This document shows, in pieces, positions 56,150 to 64,000 of a DNA stretch of 64,000 nt. The notes below the pieces were generated by a model that was given only the letters and a program-made list of their open reading frames with translations, made no database searches and had not been told where the DNA came from. The position numbers and the translations under genes were made by a program. Each line of letters begins with the position of its first letter. The first letter of the stretch is position 1. Where the stretch lies: NCBI RefSeq assembly GCF_002362315.1, contig NZ_MTZV01000002.1:1116001-1180000 (forward strand), given 5' to 3'. Source of the stretch: Paraburkholderia acidicola. Lineage in GTDB: Bacteria > Pseudomonadota > Gammaproteobacteria > Burkholderiales > Burkholderiaceae.

Positions 56150-57139
56150 TCAATGCTCGGCGACCTGCTGGATGCCCGCGAGCAACCAGCCTTCGCCAGA
56201 ACGCGTCGACTTCGACAGGTTCCACACCTCGACGAACGACTCGGCGGCGGCACCCGGCGTCTCGCGAATCAGCCCCGAGAAACGCACGCTGGCGAAATAT
56301 TCGTCGCTGCGCTCTTCGACGCCGAGCAGATCGGCGTTCAACTGGACCACATCGGTCTGGTTTGCCTGCGAACCGCGCGAATCCAGATCCACCTTCACCT
56401 CGGCAAACATTTCGGGCGTGGTGAATTCGCGGATATCGGCCATGTTGCCGCTATCCCATGCTGCCTGCAGTCGTACGAAATAGACCTTCGCATTGCGCAG
56501 GAACGTCTCTGAATCGAAATCCGCCGGCACGGCCGCGGCCGTTGCAATGCCGGGGGCAGACTGCGTCCCGAACGAGCCGATCTGCTGCACCGGCGCGTTA
56601 TAGCGCGGTTCCTGCGTATAACCGGTGCCCCCCGCGTTCAGCGACGGCGCGCCGCCCGCGTAGGCCGGCGTTGCGTTGTCACGCTTGCGATTCATAAAGC
56701 GGCGGATCAGCCAGATGGCCAGCATCGCGATCGCGGCGATCACGAGGAAATTCGCCATGGCGCCGGCGAACGCTTCGCCCAGACCGAAATGGGACAGCAA
56801 CGCGGCAATCCCAAGACCTGCGGCGAGACCGGCGATCGGTCCGAGCCAGCGCGAACGATTAGGCGCTGCGGCCGGTGTGGGTTGGGCGCCGCGCTGTGCC
56901 TGGGCGGCCTGCCCCGACTGCTGCATCGGCTGGCCGGGCTGCGCAGGCGGCGTCGCCTGACGCTGCGTAACCGTCGACGACTGGCGGCCGATACTGCGGC
57001 TGCCGCCCATGCGGCGCGCCTCGGCGTCGAGCGAAGCAAACGTGCCTGCGACGATCAGACCGACCATCGCGAACATACCGATTCGCTTCGCCCACGATGA
57101 TGAAAGCTTTTTGGAAGGTAACGAACGCGCGTCAGACAT
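56150..57139 (-). CDS. Tim44-like domain protein
   Basis: A 329-residue protein with an N-terminal hydrophobic segment (about 18-36), a Gln/Pro/Ala-rich region (50-90), two helices near 95-145 and a C-terminal Tim44-like domain (about 200-325, DFDSETFLRNAKVYFVRLQAAWD in part). The bacterial role is unknown; family members are linked to membranes. The start at 57139 was chosen, since the upstream open frame overlaps ubiE's end region. Confidence 0.87.
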   Translation of the reverse strand: MSDARSLPSKKLSSSWAKRIGMFAMVGLIVAGTFASLDAEARRMGGSRSIGRQSSTVTQRQATPPAQPGQPMQQSGQAAQAQRGAQPTPAAAPNRSRWLGPIAGLAAGLGIAALLSHFGLGEAFAGAMANFLVIAAIAMLAIWLIRRFMNRKRDNATPAYAGGAPSLNAGGTGYTQEPRYNAPVQQIGSFGTQSAPGIATAAAVPADFDSETFLRNAKVYFVRLQAAWDSGNMADIREFTTPEMFAEVKVDLDSRGSQANQTDVVQLNADLLGVEERSDEYFASVRFSGLIRETPGAAAESFVEVWNLSKSTRSGEGWLLAGIQQVAEH

Positions 57140-57174
57140 GATAAAAATCCTTTTAAGACAATGGGTTGCGGGTG

Positions 57175-57906
57175 CTAATACTTTGTCCCCACGTGTAAGG
57201 CTACCACGCCAGCTGACAAATTGTAATATTTGACGCCATCGAGGCCAGCTTGTTCCATCATCGTCTTCAAAGTTTCCTGGTCCGGGTGCATCCGGATCGA
57301 TTCCGCCAGGTAGCGGTAGCTCTCGGCGTCCTTCGCGAAGCGCTCGCCGAGCCACGGCAGCACCTTGAACGAATAGACGTCGTAAGCCTTCTTGAGCGGG
57401 TCCCACACTTTCGAGAATTCCAGCACCAGCAGGCGACCCGCCGGTTTCAGCACGCGCTGCATTTCCGCGAGCGCGCCGTCTTTATGCGTCATGTTGCGCA
57501 ACCCGAACGCCACGGTGACCACGTCGAAGTAGTTGTCCGGGAACGGAATTTTTTCTGCGTCGCACAACAGCGCCGGGGTGATCACGCCCTTGTCGAGCAA
57601 CCGGTCGCGGCCAACGCGCAGCATCGATTCGTTGATATCGGTGAGCCAGACCTCGCCGGTCGGGCCGGCCTGTTTTGCGAACGCCTTCGACAGATCGCCC
57701 GTACCGCCGGCAATGTCGAGTACCCGGAAACCCGGCCGTACCGCCGCCTGCGAGATCGTGAAAGCCTTCCACGCCCGGTGCAGTCCGCCCGACATCAGGT
57801 CGTTCATCAGGTCGTAGTTGGAGGCGACGGAGTGGAACACGCCCGCCACCTTCTTCGCCTTGTCCTGTTCGTCGACTGTCTGGAAGCCGAAGTGGGTTTT
57901 GCTCAT
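57175..57906 (-). CDS. ubiE: Ubiquinone/menaquinone C-methyltransferase UbiE
   Basis: A 243-residue SAM methyltransferase that C-methylates the quinone ring. Family segments seen: [19 protein letters not shown] at the N-terminus, [12 protein letters not shown] (motif I), and [28 protein letters not shown] text. The ATG at 57906 gives the standard start MSKTHFGF; a longer reading adds 14 residues. It heads the Ubi group with ubiJ and ubiB, interrupted by the Tim44-like gene. Confidence 0.96.
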   Translation of the reverse strand: MSKTHFGFQTVDEQDKAKKVAGVFHSVASNYDLMNDLMSGGLHRAWKAFTISQAAVRPGFRVLDIAGGTGDLSKAFAKQAGPTGEVWLTDINESMLRVGRDRLLDKGVITPALLCDAEKIPFPDNYFDVVTVAFGLRNMTHKDGALAEMQRVLKPAGRLLVLEFSKVWDPLKKAYDVYSFKVLPWLGERFAKDAESYRYLAESIRMHPDQETLKTMMEQAGLDGVKYYNLSAGVVALHVGTKY

Positions 57907-57974
57907 CGCGCTCGTTCCTTTCGCGTATTCTCGATTGTTGCGCCGCATCGTCGCGGCAGTCAGGCTGGATCGTA

Positions 57975-58388
57975 TCAGTGACGGTGGCCGTGTGCTGCGG
58001 CCGGCGCGGCCATCGGTGCGTCGCGGTCGACACCGGCCGCTTTCAGTTTGGCGAGGTATCCGGCCCAGAGTTCATCCTGACGAACTGCAAGGTCGTACAG
58101 CAGATCCCACGAATAAAGCCCCGTCGAATGCCCGTCGGAGAAAGTCGGCTGCAATGCGTAATTGCCGACACCCTCGAGCGCGGTGATCGTAACGTCGCGC
58201 TTGCCGGTCTGCAGCGTTTCCTGGCCAGGCCCGTGGCCGCGTACCTCGGCGGACGGCGAATACACGCGCAGCAGTTCGAACGGAACGCGGTAGCTCGCGC
58301 CGTCCGCGTACTGCAGTTCCAGCACGCGTGACACCGCATGCACGACGACGCCGGTTGGCACCGGCGTGTCAGGAGTCAATCCACTCAT
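57975..58388 (-). CDS. DUF971-family protein
   Basis: A 137-residue protein with the DUF971 core ([27 protein letters not shown] in part, then [20 protein letters not shown]). This domain also forms the N-terminus of gamma-butyrobetaine hydroxylase. Alone it has unknown function, possibly in iron-sulfur biology. A His-rich tail (AAHGHRH) closes it. The ATG at 58388 follows GAGG. It lies 68 bases upstream of ubiE. Confidence 0.85.
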   Translation of the reverse strand: MSGLTPDTPVPTGVVVHAVSRVLELQYADGASYRVPFELLRVYSPSAEVRGHGPGQETLQTGKRDVTITALEGVGNYALQPTFSDGHSTGLYSWDLLYDLAVRQDELWAGYLAKLKAAGVDRDAPMAAPAAAHGHRH

Positions 58389-58402
58389 ATTGGCCTCGTA
58401 AG

Positions 58403-58430
58403 AAAAACGCCGGGCCACCCCGGGGTTTTC
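58403..58430 (-). terminator. Intrinsic terminator after HIT gene
   Basis: AAAAC-c-CCGGG-GTGG-CCCGG-c-GTTTTTC on the minus strand is a 10-bp stem with one C-C mismatch and a T-run. It can work in both directions. It lies between the HIT gene and the DUF971 gene. Confidence 0.75.
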
Positions 58431-58485
58431 TCACTCCCTCGGGAGGCTGGCGCGAAGCGACAGATTTGGGGAGCGCTCAATCCGC

Positions 58486-58914
58486 TCACGCTAGAGCAAG
58501 TTCGATTTCGCTGCGTACCGCGTCGCGCAGCAGCGTGGCCTGAGCGCGGCGCGACGCCAGCAGCGCCTCCGACACCGTGCGCTGGCGCGGCGCCCAGATC
58601 GGTAGCGGGAAGTGGGCGTCGTTGGAAAAGCGCGGAATCACATGCCAGTGCACGTGCGGCACCTGGTTGCCGAGGCTCGCGAGATTCACCTTGACCGGTT
58701 GCAGCACGCGCCGCATCGCACGTTCGACCGCATAGACCGCGCGCATCACACGGTCGCGTTCGGCGGCGGAAAGATCGGAAAACTCGGCGACGTGCGCGCC
58801 CCAGATCACCCGGCAAAAGCCCGGGTAGTCCTGCTCGTCGGCGAGGACGACACGCAGCGTGTCGTCCTTCCACAGCACATCGCCGCCATCTTCGCGGCAG
58901 AAAATACAGTCCAT
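58486..58914 (-). CDS. HIT-family nucleotide hydrolase/transferase
   Basis: A 142-residue histidine-triad protein. The triad is HVHWHV and a zinc-type CIFCRE opens the protein. HIT proteins hydrolyse or transfer nucleotide phosphoramidates or dinucleoside polyphosphates. The ATG at 58914 was chosen because MDCIFC is the typical start. It is 33 bases downstream of the large flavoprotein gene. Confidence 0.9.
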   Translation of the reverse strand: MDCIFCREDGGDVLWKDDTLRVVLADEQDYPGFCRVIWGAHVAEFSDLSAAERDRVMRAVYAVERAMRRVLQPVKVNLASLGNQVPHVHWHVIPRFSNDAHFPLPIWAPRQRTVSEALLASRRAQATLLRDAVRSEIELALA

Positions 58915-58947
58915 GGTCGTCCTCGGACGGATACGTAATGCGTGCAA

Positions 58948-61900
58948 TTAGACCAGCACGCGCTCGATTCCGCCATTGTTCGCCCGTTGCACGTAGTCCG
59001 CCATCCAGTTTTCGCCCAGCACGTGGCGCGCAATTTCGACGACGATGTAATCGGCTTCGATGTTCGCGTCCTCGTTGTAGCGCGACAGACCCTGCAGGCA
59101 GGACGGGCAGCTCGTGAGAATTTTCACGTCGGGCTGGCCCTTGGCGCCGTTCGCACCGTTAGCACCGTTCGCGCCGTTCTGCTGAACCGCATCCGCCGCC
59201 TGCGGCACAGCACCCGCGCTGCCCACACCACCCGCACCGTCTACGCCGGCCGCCGACAGCACCGGAATGTCCCGAAGCTTCGCCGCACCCTTGCGGATTT
59301 CCTCTTCCTTGCGGAAACGCACCTGCGTCGACACATCCGGCCGCGTGACCGCGAGCGTACCCGACTCACCACAGCAGCGATCGTTCTTCTCGATCTTGTA
59401 GCCGTCGTTGGCGGAACCCATCAGCTCGTTCACGAGCTTGATCGGGTCCATCGTCTTGATCGGCGTGTGGCACGGGTCGTGATACATGTAGCGCGTACCC
59501 GACACGCCATCGAGCTTGATGCCCTTCTCGAGCAGGAACTCGTGAATATCGATGATCCGGCAACCCGGGAAGATCTTCTCGAATTCGTAACCCGCGAGCT
59601 GGTCGTAGCAGGTCCCGCACGACACCACCACGGTCTTGATGTCGAGATAGTTCAGCGTATTCGCGACGCGATGGAACAGCACGCGATTATCGGTGACGAT
59701 CTTCTCGGCCTTGTCGAACTGACCGGCGCCACGCTGCGGATAACCGCAACACAGATAGCCCGGCGGCAACACTGTCTGCACGCCTGCTTCCCAGAGCATT
59801 GCCTGGGTTGCGAGACCAACCTGCGAGAAGAGCCGCTCCGAGCCGCAACCAGGGAAGTAAAACACCGCTTCCGAATCGACCGTGGTCGTCCCCGGATTGC
59901 GGATGATCGGCACGACCTTGTTGTCTTCAATGTCGAGCAGCGCCCGTGCCGTCTTTTTCGGCAGGTTGCCCGGCATCTTCTTGTTCATGAAGTGGATCAC
60001 CTGCTGCGTGACCGCCGGTTTGCCGACGGTAGCGGGCGGATGCGCGGTCTGCTTCTTCGTGAACTTCTTCAGCACGTCGTTGCCGAGGCGCTGTGCCTTG
60101 TAGCCGATGCCCATCATCGCAGTGCGCGCGAGGTTGATGGTCTGCGGATTCGTCGCGTTCAGGAAGAACATGCCAGCCGCGTTGCCCGCGTTGAACTTCT
60201 TCTTGCCCATCTTGCGCAGCAGGTTGCGCATGTTCATCGTCACGTCGCCGAAGTCGATCTGTACCGGGCACGGCGTCACGCATTTGTGGCATACGGTGCA
60301 GTGATCGGCGACATCGTTGAACTCGTCCCAGTGTTTGATCGACACGCCGCGACGCGTCTGCTCTTCATACAGGAACGCCTCGATCAGCAGCGAGGTCGCG
60401 AGAATCTTGTTGCGCGGGCTATACAGCAGGTTCGCGCGCGGCACGTGGGTCGCGCACACCGGCTTGCACTTGCCGCAGCGTAGGCAATTCTTCACCGAAT
60501 CGGCGATCGCGCCGATGTCGGACTGCTGCATGATCAGCGATTCATAGCCCATCAGCCCGAAGCTCGGCGTGTAGGCGTTGCGCAGATCCGCGCCGGCGAG
60601 CAGCTTGCCCGCATTGAAGCGCCCGTGCGGATCGACGCGCTGCTTGTACGCGCGGAATTCGCTGATCTCTTCTTCGGTCAGGAACTCGAGCTTCGTAATA
60701 CCGATGCCGTGCTCGCCGGAAATCACGCCATCCAGCGAACGCGCGAGTTTCATGATGCGTGCGACCGCCGTATGAGCGTCCTGCAGCATCTCGTAGTTGT
60801 CGGAGTTGACCGGCAGGTTGGTGTGCACGTTACCGTCGCCAGCGTGCATGTGCAGCGCGACGAACACACGACCGCGCAGCACCTGCTTGTGGATCGCCTG
60901 CGCTTCTTCGAGGATCGGCTTGAACTCGCCGCCGTTGAAGATCTGCCGCAGTTCCGCGCGAATCTCCTGCTTCCACGACACACGCACCGTGCGGTCCTGC
61001 GCGATGTGAAACACCGTCACGCCCGGCTGCTCGTCGACGCGATCGGCGAATTTCTCCGCAAGCCCCGCATAACCGAGCTGCACCATGTAGTGCTGCGCCT
61101 CGCGCAGTGGCATGTCGAGCCGGTCGCGCAGAAACTCCCAGCGCGCACGCACGGCCTTGAGCAGATCGAGCGCCTGCTGCACACGGTCTTCGAGCAGTTC
61201 GGCGCTCGGAATCTCGTTTGCGTCGTCGCTCTTGCCGAGCGGCAGCTTGCCCGATTTGAAGAACACCTCAAGCGCGTCGAGCAGCTGCAGCTTGTTCTTG
61301 ATCGACAGTTCGATGTTGATCCGCTCAATGCCGTCGGTGTACTCGCCCATCCGGTTCAGCGGGATCACGACGTCTTCGTTGATCTTGAACGCGTTGGTGT
61401 GCTTCGCGATCGCGGCCGTGCGGCTGCGGTCGAGCCAGAAGCGCTTGCGCGCTTCCGCGCTCACCGCGACGAAGCCTTCTCCACTCTTGCTGTTGGCCAT
61501 ACGCACGACTTCCGAGGTCGCCGCGGCAACCGCATCCGCATCGTCACCGACGATGTCACCGATCAGCACCATCTTCGGAAACGCGTTGCGCTTCGACTTG
61601 GTCGCATAGCCAACCGCGCGTAGATAGCGCTCGTCCAGATGCTCGAGGCCCGCGAGTATCGCGCCGCCCTGCTTCGACGTTTCGAACAGGTAGTCCTTGA
61701 TCTCGACAATGCTTGGAATCGCTTCGCGCGCCTGACCGAAGAATTCGAGGCACACCGTGCGCACATTCGCGGGCATCTTGTGCAGCACCCAGCGCGCCGA
61801 TGTAATGAGTCCGTCGCAGCCTTCTTTCTGCACACCGGGCAAACCGGCGAGGAATTTATCGGTAACGTCCTTGCCAAGCCCTTCCTTGCGGAACCGGCGC

Positions 61901-63054
61901 CCTTCGATGTCGAGCGCTTCAGTACGCAGCAGCTTCTCGCCCGGTGCATATTCGCCGTCGAACCACTTCAGTTCGAAGCGCGCCACCGGAATGTCATGAA
62001 TCTTGCCGAGGTTGTGATCGAGCCGGGTGATTTCGAGCCAGTTGCCTTCCGGGTCGACCATCCGCCACCACGCGAGATTGTCGAGCGCGGTGCCCCACAG
62101 CACGGCCTTCTTGCCGCCCGCATTCATCGCGACATTGCCGCCGATACACGATGCATCGATCGATGTCGGATCGACCGCGAACACATAGCCCGCCTGCTCC
62201 GCAGCATCCGTTACACGACGCGTGACGACGCCCGCGCCGGAATAGATGGTCGGCACCTTGCGCGCGACGCCGGGCAGGTCCGTCAGTTCGACGGCGCCGA
62301 GCTGTTCGAGCTTTTCGGTGTTGATCACGGCGGAGAACGGCGTGAGCGGCAACGCGCCGCCGGTATAGCCGGTACCGCCGCCACGCGGAATCACGGTGAG
62401 GCCGAGTTCGAAGCAGGCCTTGATGAGGCCGGCGATCTCTTCCTCTGTGTCCGGTGTCAGCACGACGAACGGGTATTCGACACGCCAGTCGGTCGCATCG
62501 GTGACGTGCGAGACACGCGACAGACCATCGAACTTGATGTTGTCCTTCTGCGTCCGGCGGCCCAGCACTTTGGTCGCGCGACGGCGCAGTTCTGCCATCT
62601 TGTCGAACTCGCCGGCGAACGCATCGATCGCGCGGCGCGCCGCCACAACCAGCGTTTCGACGCGCGTGGCACGGCCGACACCCGCCTCGTCGCTATGTGC
62701 GGTCAGATCGGCGCGACGACGTTTTTCGATTTCGCTGAGACGGTGATTGAGCGCTTCGATCAGCAGCGCGCGGCGCTTCGGGTTGTCGAGCAGATCGTCC
62801 TGCAGATACGGATTGCGACGCACCACCCAGATGTCGCCGAGCACTTCGTACAGCATGCGCGCCGAGCGGCCGGTGCGGCGCTCGGCACGCAGTTCGGCGA
62901 GCGCATCCCACGCTTCGTCGCCTAACAAACGGATGACGATTTCGCGATCGGAGAACGACGTGTAGTTGTAGGGAATTTCGCGCAAGCGCGGTTCGGGATC
63001 GGCGGCCACCGCAGCAGCGGCCCCGTTAGGATCGAAAACTTGAGGTGCGTTCAT
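58948..63054 (-). CDS. Giant FAD-linked oxidase/Fe-S oxidoreductase fusion (DUF3683 type, D-lactate dehydrogenase-like)
   Basis: A 1368-residue protein. An N-terminal DUF3683-like part (about 20-150) precedes a PCMH FAD-binding domain ([17 protein letters not shown]) and the FAD-oxidase C-terminal part ([23 protein letters not shown]). Two [4Fe-4S] motifs follow ([11 protein letters not shown] and [13 protein letters not shown]) and then two CCG domains ([27 protein letters not shown]). This resembles a fused D-2-hydroxyacid or D-lactate dehydrogenase of the YdiJ/GlcD-GlcF type feeding quinone. The start at 63054 was chosen on family grounds. A Gly/Ala/Asn repeat interrupts the C-terminal part. 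Confidence 0.9.
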   Translation of the reverse strand: MNAPQVFDPNGAAAAVAADPEPRLREIPYNYTSFSDREIVIRLLGDEAWDALAELRAERRTGRSARMLYEVLGDIWVVRRNPYLQDDLLDNPKRRALLIEALNHRLSEIEKRRRADLTAHSDEAGVGRATRVETLVVAARRAIDAFAGEFDKMAELRRRATKVLGRRTQKDNIKFDGLSRVSHVTDATDWRVEYPFVVLTPDTEEEIAGLIKACFELGLTVIPRGGGTGYTGGALPLTPFSAVINTEKLEQLGAVELTDLPGVARKVPTIYSGAGVVTRRVTDAAEQAGYVFAVDPTSIDASCIGGNVAMNAGGKKAVLWGTALDNLAWWRMVDPEGNWLEITRLDHNLGKIHDIPVARFELKWFDGEYAPGEKLLRTEALDIEGRRFRKEGLGKDVTDKFLAGLPGVQKEGCDGLITSARWVLHKMPANVRTVCLEFFGQAREAIPSIVEIKDYLFETSKQGGAILAGLEHLDERYLRAVGYATKSKRNAFPKMVLIGDIVGDDADAVAAATSEVVRMANSKSGEGFVAVSAEARKRFWLDRSRTAAIAKHTNAFKINEDVVIPLNRMGEYTDGIERINIELSIKNKLQLLDALEVFFKSGKLPLGKSDDANEIPSAELLEDRVQQALDLLKAVRARWEFLRDRLDMPLREAQHYMVQLGYAGLAEKFADRVDEQPGVTVFHIAQDRTVRVSWKQEIRAELRQIFNGGEFKPILEEAQAIHKQVLRGRVFVALHMHAGDGNVHTNLPVNSDNYEMLQDAHTAVARIMKLARSLDGVISGEHGIGITKLEFLTEEEISEFRAYKQRVDPHGRFNAGKLLAGADLRNAYTPSFGLMGYESLIMQQSDIGAIADSVKNCLRCGKCKPVCATHVPRANLLYSPRNKILATSLLIEAFLYEEQTRRGVSIKHWDEFNDVADHCTVCHKCVTPCPVQIDFGDVTMNMRNLLRKMGKKKFNAGNAAGMFFLNATNPQTINLARTAMMGIGYKAQRLGNDVLKKFTKKQTAHPPATVGKPAVTQQVIHFMNKKMPGNLPKKTARALLDIEDNKVVPIIRNPGTTTVDSEAVFYFPGCGSERLFSQVGLATQAMLWEAGVQTVLPPGYLCCGYPQRGAGQFDKAEKIVTDNRVLFHRVANTLNYLDIKTVVVSCGTCYDQLAGYEFEKIFPGCRIIDIHEFLLEKGIKLDGVSGTRYMYHDPCHTPIKTMDPIKLVNELMGSANDGYKIEKNDRCCGESGTLAVTRPDVSTQVRFRKEEEIRKGAAKLRDIPVLSAAGVDGAGGVGSAGAVPQAADAVQQNGANGANGANGAKGQPDVKILTSCPSCLQGLSRYNEDANIEADYIVVEIARHVLGENWMADYVQRANNGGIERVLV
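59148..59186 (-). repeat. Nine-base tandem repeat inside the flavoprotein gene
   Basis: About four copies of a 9-base unit (AAC-GGN-GCN on the coding strand) encode [14 protein letters not shown]. They stand within a longer low-complexity linker rich in Gly, Ala and Val between the last CCG-type segment and the final SCPSC motif. Such repeats can change copy number by slippage without frame loss. Confidence 0.75.
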
Positions 63055-63607
63055 GTTCGGACGACTCGGTAGGTCAGCGGCGTACCTCTCGACGAGAGGC
63101 CCGCTGACGATGCGCGTGGGGCGCAATGCTTGAAAATCTTCTTCTCTGGAGTGCGAAGCCCTGCCAGCGGATGACGGACGCTGGCCGCTTTGCGGCGCTC
63201 AGATACCGCTACACGATCGTGCGTGCCGCACATGCCGCTGCGCCGCGGGACGGGACTCACGCGGTGCGGGCATTAAATGGGCGATCTGAGGCTGCCAGTG
63301 CATCTTCCGATCCTTGTTCTAAAACCGGATTCTACCGCATGATCGGCGCTCACGTCGGAGCCTGCATCGCGCTGCAGCAGGCATTCGCGGGCCTCGCCCG
63401 GGCCTGCTGGCCGGGCGATTCGGCGACCGGTCGGTCGGCTATGCAGCCGACGTATCAGCGGGCCTGTGAGTAGCCAGCACAGGGCAAACGCGCCCGCACC
63501 ACCGAAGCGGCAAGCACAGCGGTAAGGTCCTGAGCACGAGCGGTTGGCGCTATCATTGGTCTTTTACGTCATTTACCGCCTTTTCAAGCGCATCGCGCGC
63601 CACTCGC
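63055..63607. other. Long intergenic region between flavoprotein gene and ilvA
   Basis: These 553 bases separate divergent genes. A 115-codon open frame inside (63126-63473) has no Shine-Dalgarno and odd composition, so I do not call it. The part around 63540-63600 is AT-richer and may hold the ilvA promoter. No operator was recognised. Confidence 0.4.
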
Positions 63608-64000
63608 ATGGCTTCTCACGACTATTTAAAGAAAATCCTCACCGCGCGCGTCTACGACGTGGCCCGCGAAACCGAGCTGGAACCTGCACGGAATCTGTCC
63701 GCACGGCTGCGTAATCCGATTTACCTGAAGCGTGAAGACAATCAGCCGGTGTTCTCGTTCAAGGTACGCGGCGCGTACAACAAGATGGCGCACATTCCCG
63801 CCGACGCGCTCGCGCGCGGCGTGATTACGGCGTCGGCGGGGAATCATGCTCAGGGTGTGGCGCTTTCAGCAGCGCGGATGGGTGTGAAGGCAATCATCGT
63901 CGTGCCGGTCACGACGCCGCAGGTGAAAGTCGATGCGGTACGTGCGCACGGCGGCCCGACGGTCGAAGTCGTGCAGGTGGGCGAGTCTTACAGCGATGCG
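63608..64000 (+). CDS. ilvA: Threonine ammonia-lyase, biosynthetic (N-terminal part)
   Basis: The first 131 codons of a PLP enzyme that converts threonine to 2-oxobutanoate for isoleucine synthesis. It opens MASHDYLKKILTARVYDVA. The PLP lysine is Lys52 in FSFKVRGAYNKM, and ITASAGNHAQGVALS is the phosphate-binding stretch. It runs off the right edge, so the regulatory C-terminal domains, which would distinguish the biosynthetic from the catabolic form, cannot be seen; the N-terminus resembles the biosynthetic one. Confidence 0.93.
   Translation, partial: MASHDYLKKILTARVYDVARETELEPARNLSARLRNPIYLKREDNQPVFSFKVRGAYNKMAHIPADALARGVITASAGNHAQGVALSAARMGVKAIIVVPVTTPQVKVDAVRAHGGPTVEVVQVGESYSDA

Noticed and set aside
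59148..59186. The nine-base tandem repeat as a CRISPR or integration site
   Set aside because: It is in frame, codes for an Asn-Gly-Ala linker and has no spacers.
63126..63473. A 115-codon frame in the ilvA upstream gap
   Set aside because: No Shine-Dalgarno, Ala/Arg/Cys-rich composition and no domain. Possible but not supported.
1..64000. CRISPR arrays, tRNA or rRNA genes, insertion sequences, prophage or defence islands
   Set aside because: I looked for regular spaced repeats, tRNA-like arms, transposase or integrase motifs and blocks of foreign composition and saw none. A tRNA scan or profile search would settle any short miss.

Overview
The window is ordinary, GC-rich, densely coded chromosome from a betaproteobacterium, most likely Burkholderiaceae (Paraburkholderia, Burkholderia or a close relative). 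This rests on protein character and on preserved gene blocks: lptD-surA-pdxA-rsmA, miaB-phoH-ybeY-corC-lnt, fmdB-DUF502-aspS-nudB, ubiE/ubiJ/ubiB, and a DUF3683-type FAD/Fe-S fusion. I see no prophage, insertion sequence, integrase, CRISPR array, tRNA or rRNA gene, and no convincing previously undescribed system. Most of the interest is in regulation and in local departures from family norms.

Region by region. 1-2.0 kb: a gamma-glutamyltransferase-family enzyme on the minus strand, with the start of another minus-strand gene at the edge. 2.2-9.0 kb: glycerol catabolism, with the repressor GlpR, two small unknown genes, then GlpD, GlpK and GlpF, and a HAD phosphatase after a strong hairpin. 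9.1-10.3 kb: ribB behind an FMN riboswitch. 10.4-13.9 kb: a VOC protein, MFS exporter and XRE-cupin regulator, divergent from a LysR regulator. 14.1-20.7 kb: the tRNA/rRNA maturation and lipoprotein block miaB-phoH-ybeY-corC-lnt, with a ChaC-like gene inside it. 20.9-26.3 kb: glyQS, gmhB, a plsC-like acyltransferase and a YgjP-like metalloprotein. 26.3-28.4 kb: SnoaL-like protein, gloA and an EamA transporter.

28.4-34.1 kb: minus-strand lptD-surA-pdxA-rsmA for outer-membrane assembly, vitamin B6 and rRNA methylation. It is divergent from amgK-murU (34.3-36.1 kb), which recycles cell-wall sugars. 36.2-40.2 kb: an Atm1-type ABC exporter, an acyl-CoA thioesterase, a nitrate-reductase-associated protein and fdhD. 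40.3-47.9 kb: a complete fatty-acid beta-oxidation block (TetR regulator, fadE, a FadN-type fused dehydrogenase/hydratase, fadA thiolase, enoyl-CoA hydratase), with a PsrA-like palindrome upstream of the regulator. 48-63 kb: a long minus-strand run holding a giant D-lactate-dehydrogenase-like flavin/Fe-S protein, HIT protein, DUF971 protein, ubiE, a Tim44-like protein, ubiJ, ubiB, a TPMT-like methyltransferase, fmdB, DUF502, aspS, nudB and a cardiolipin-synthase-like protein. The window ends in the first 131 codons of ilvA.

Several starts were moved inward from the longest open frame using Shine-Dalgarno position and family length; these choices are stated in the entries. Functions are homology-style recognition by eye. 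No database search was run.
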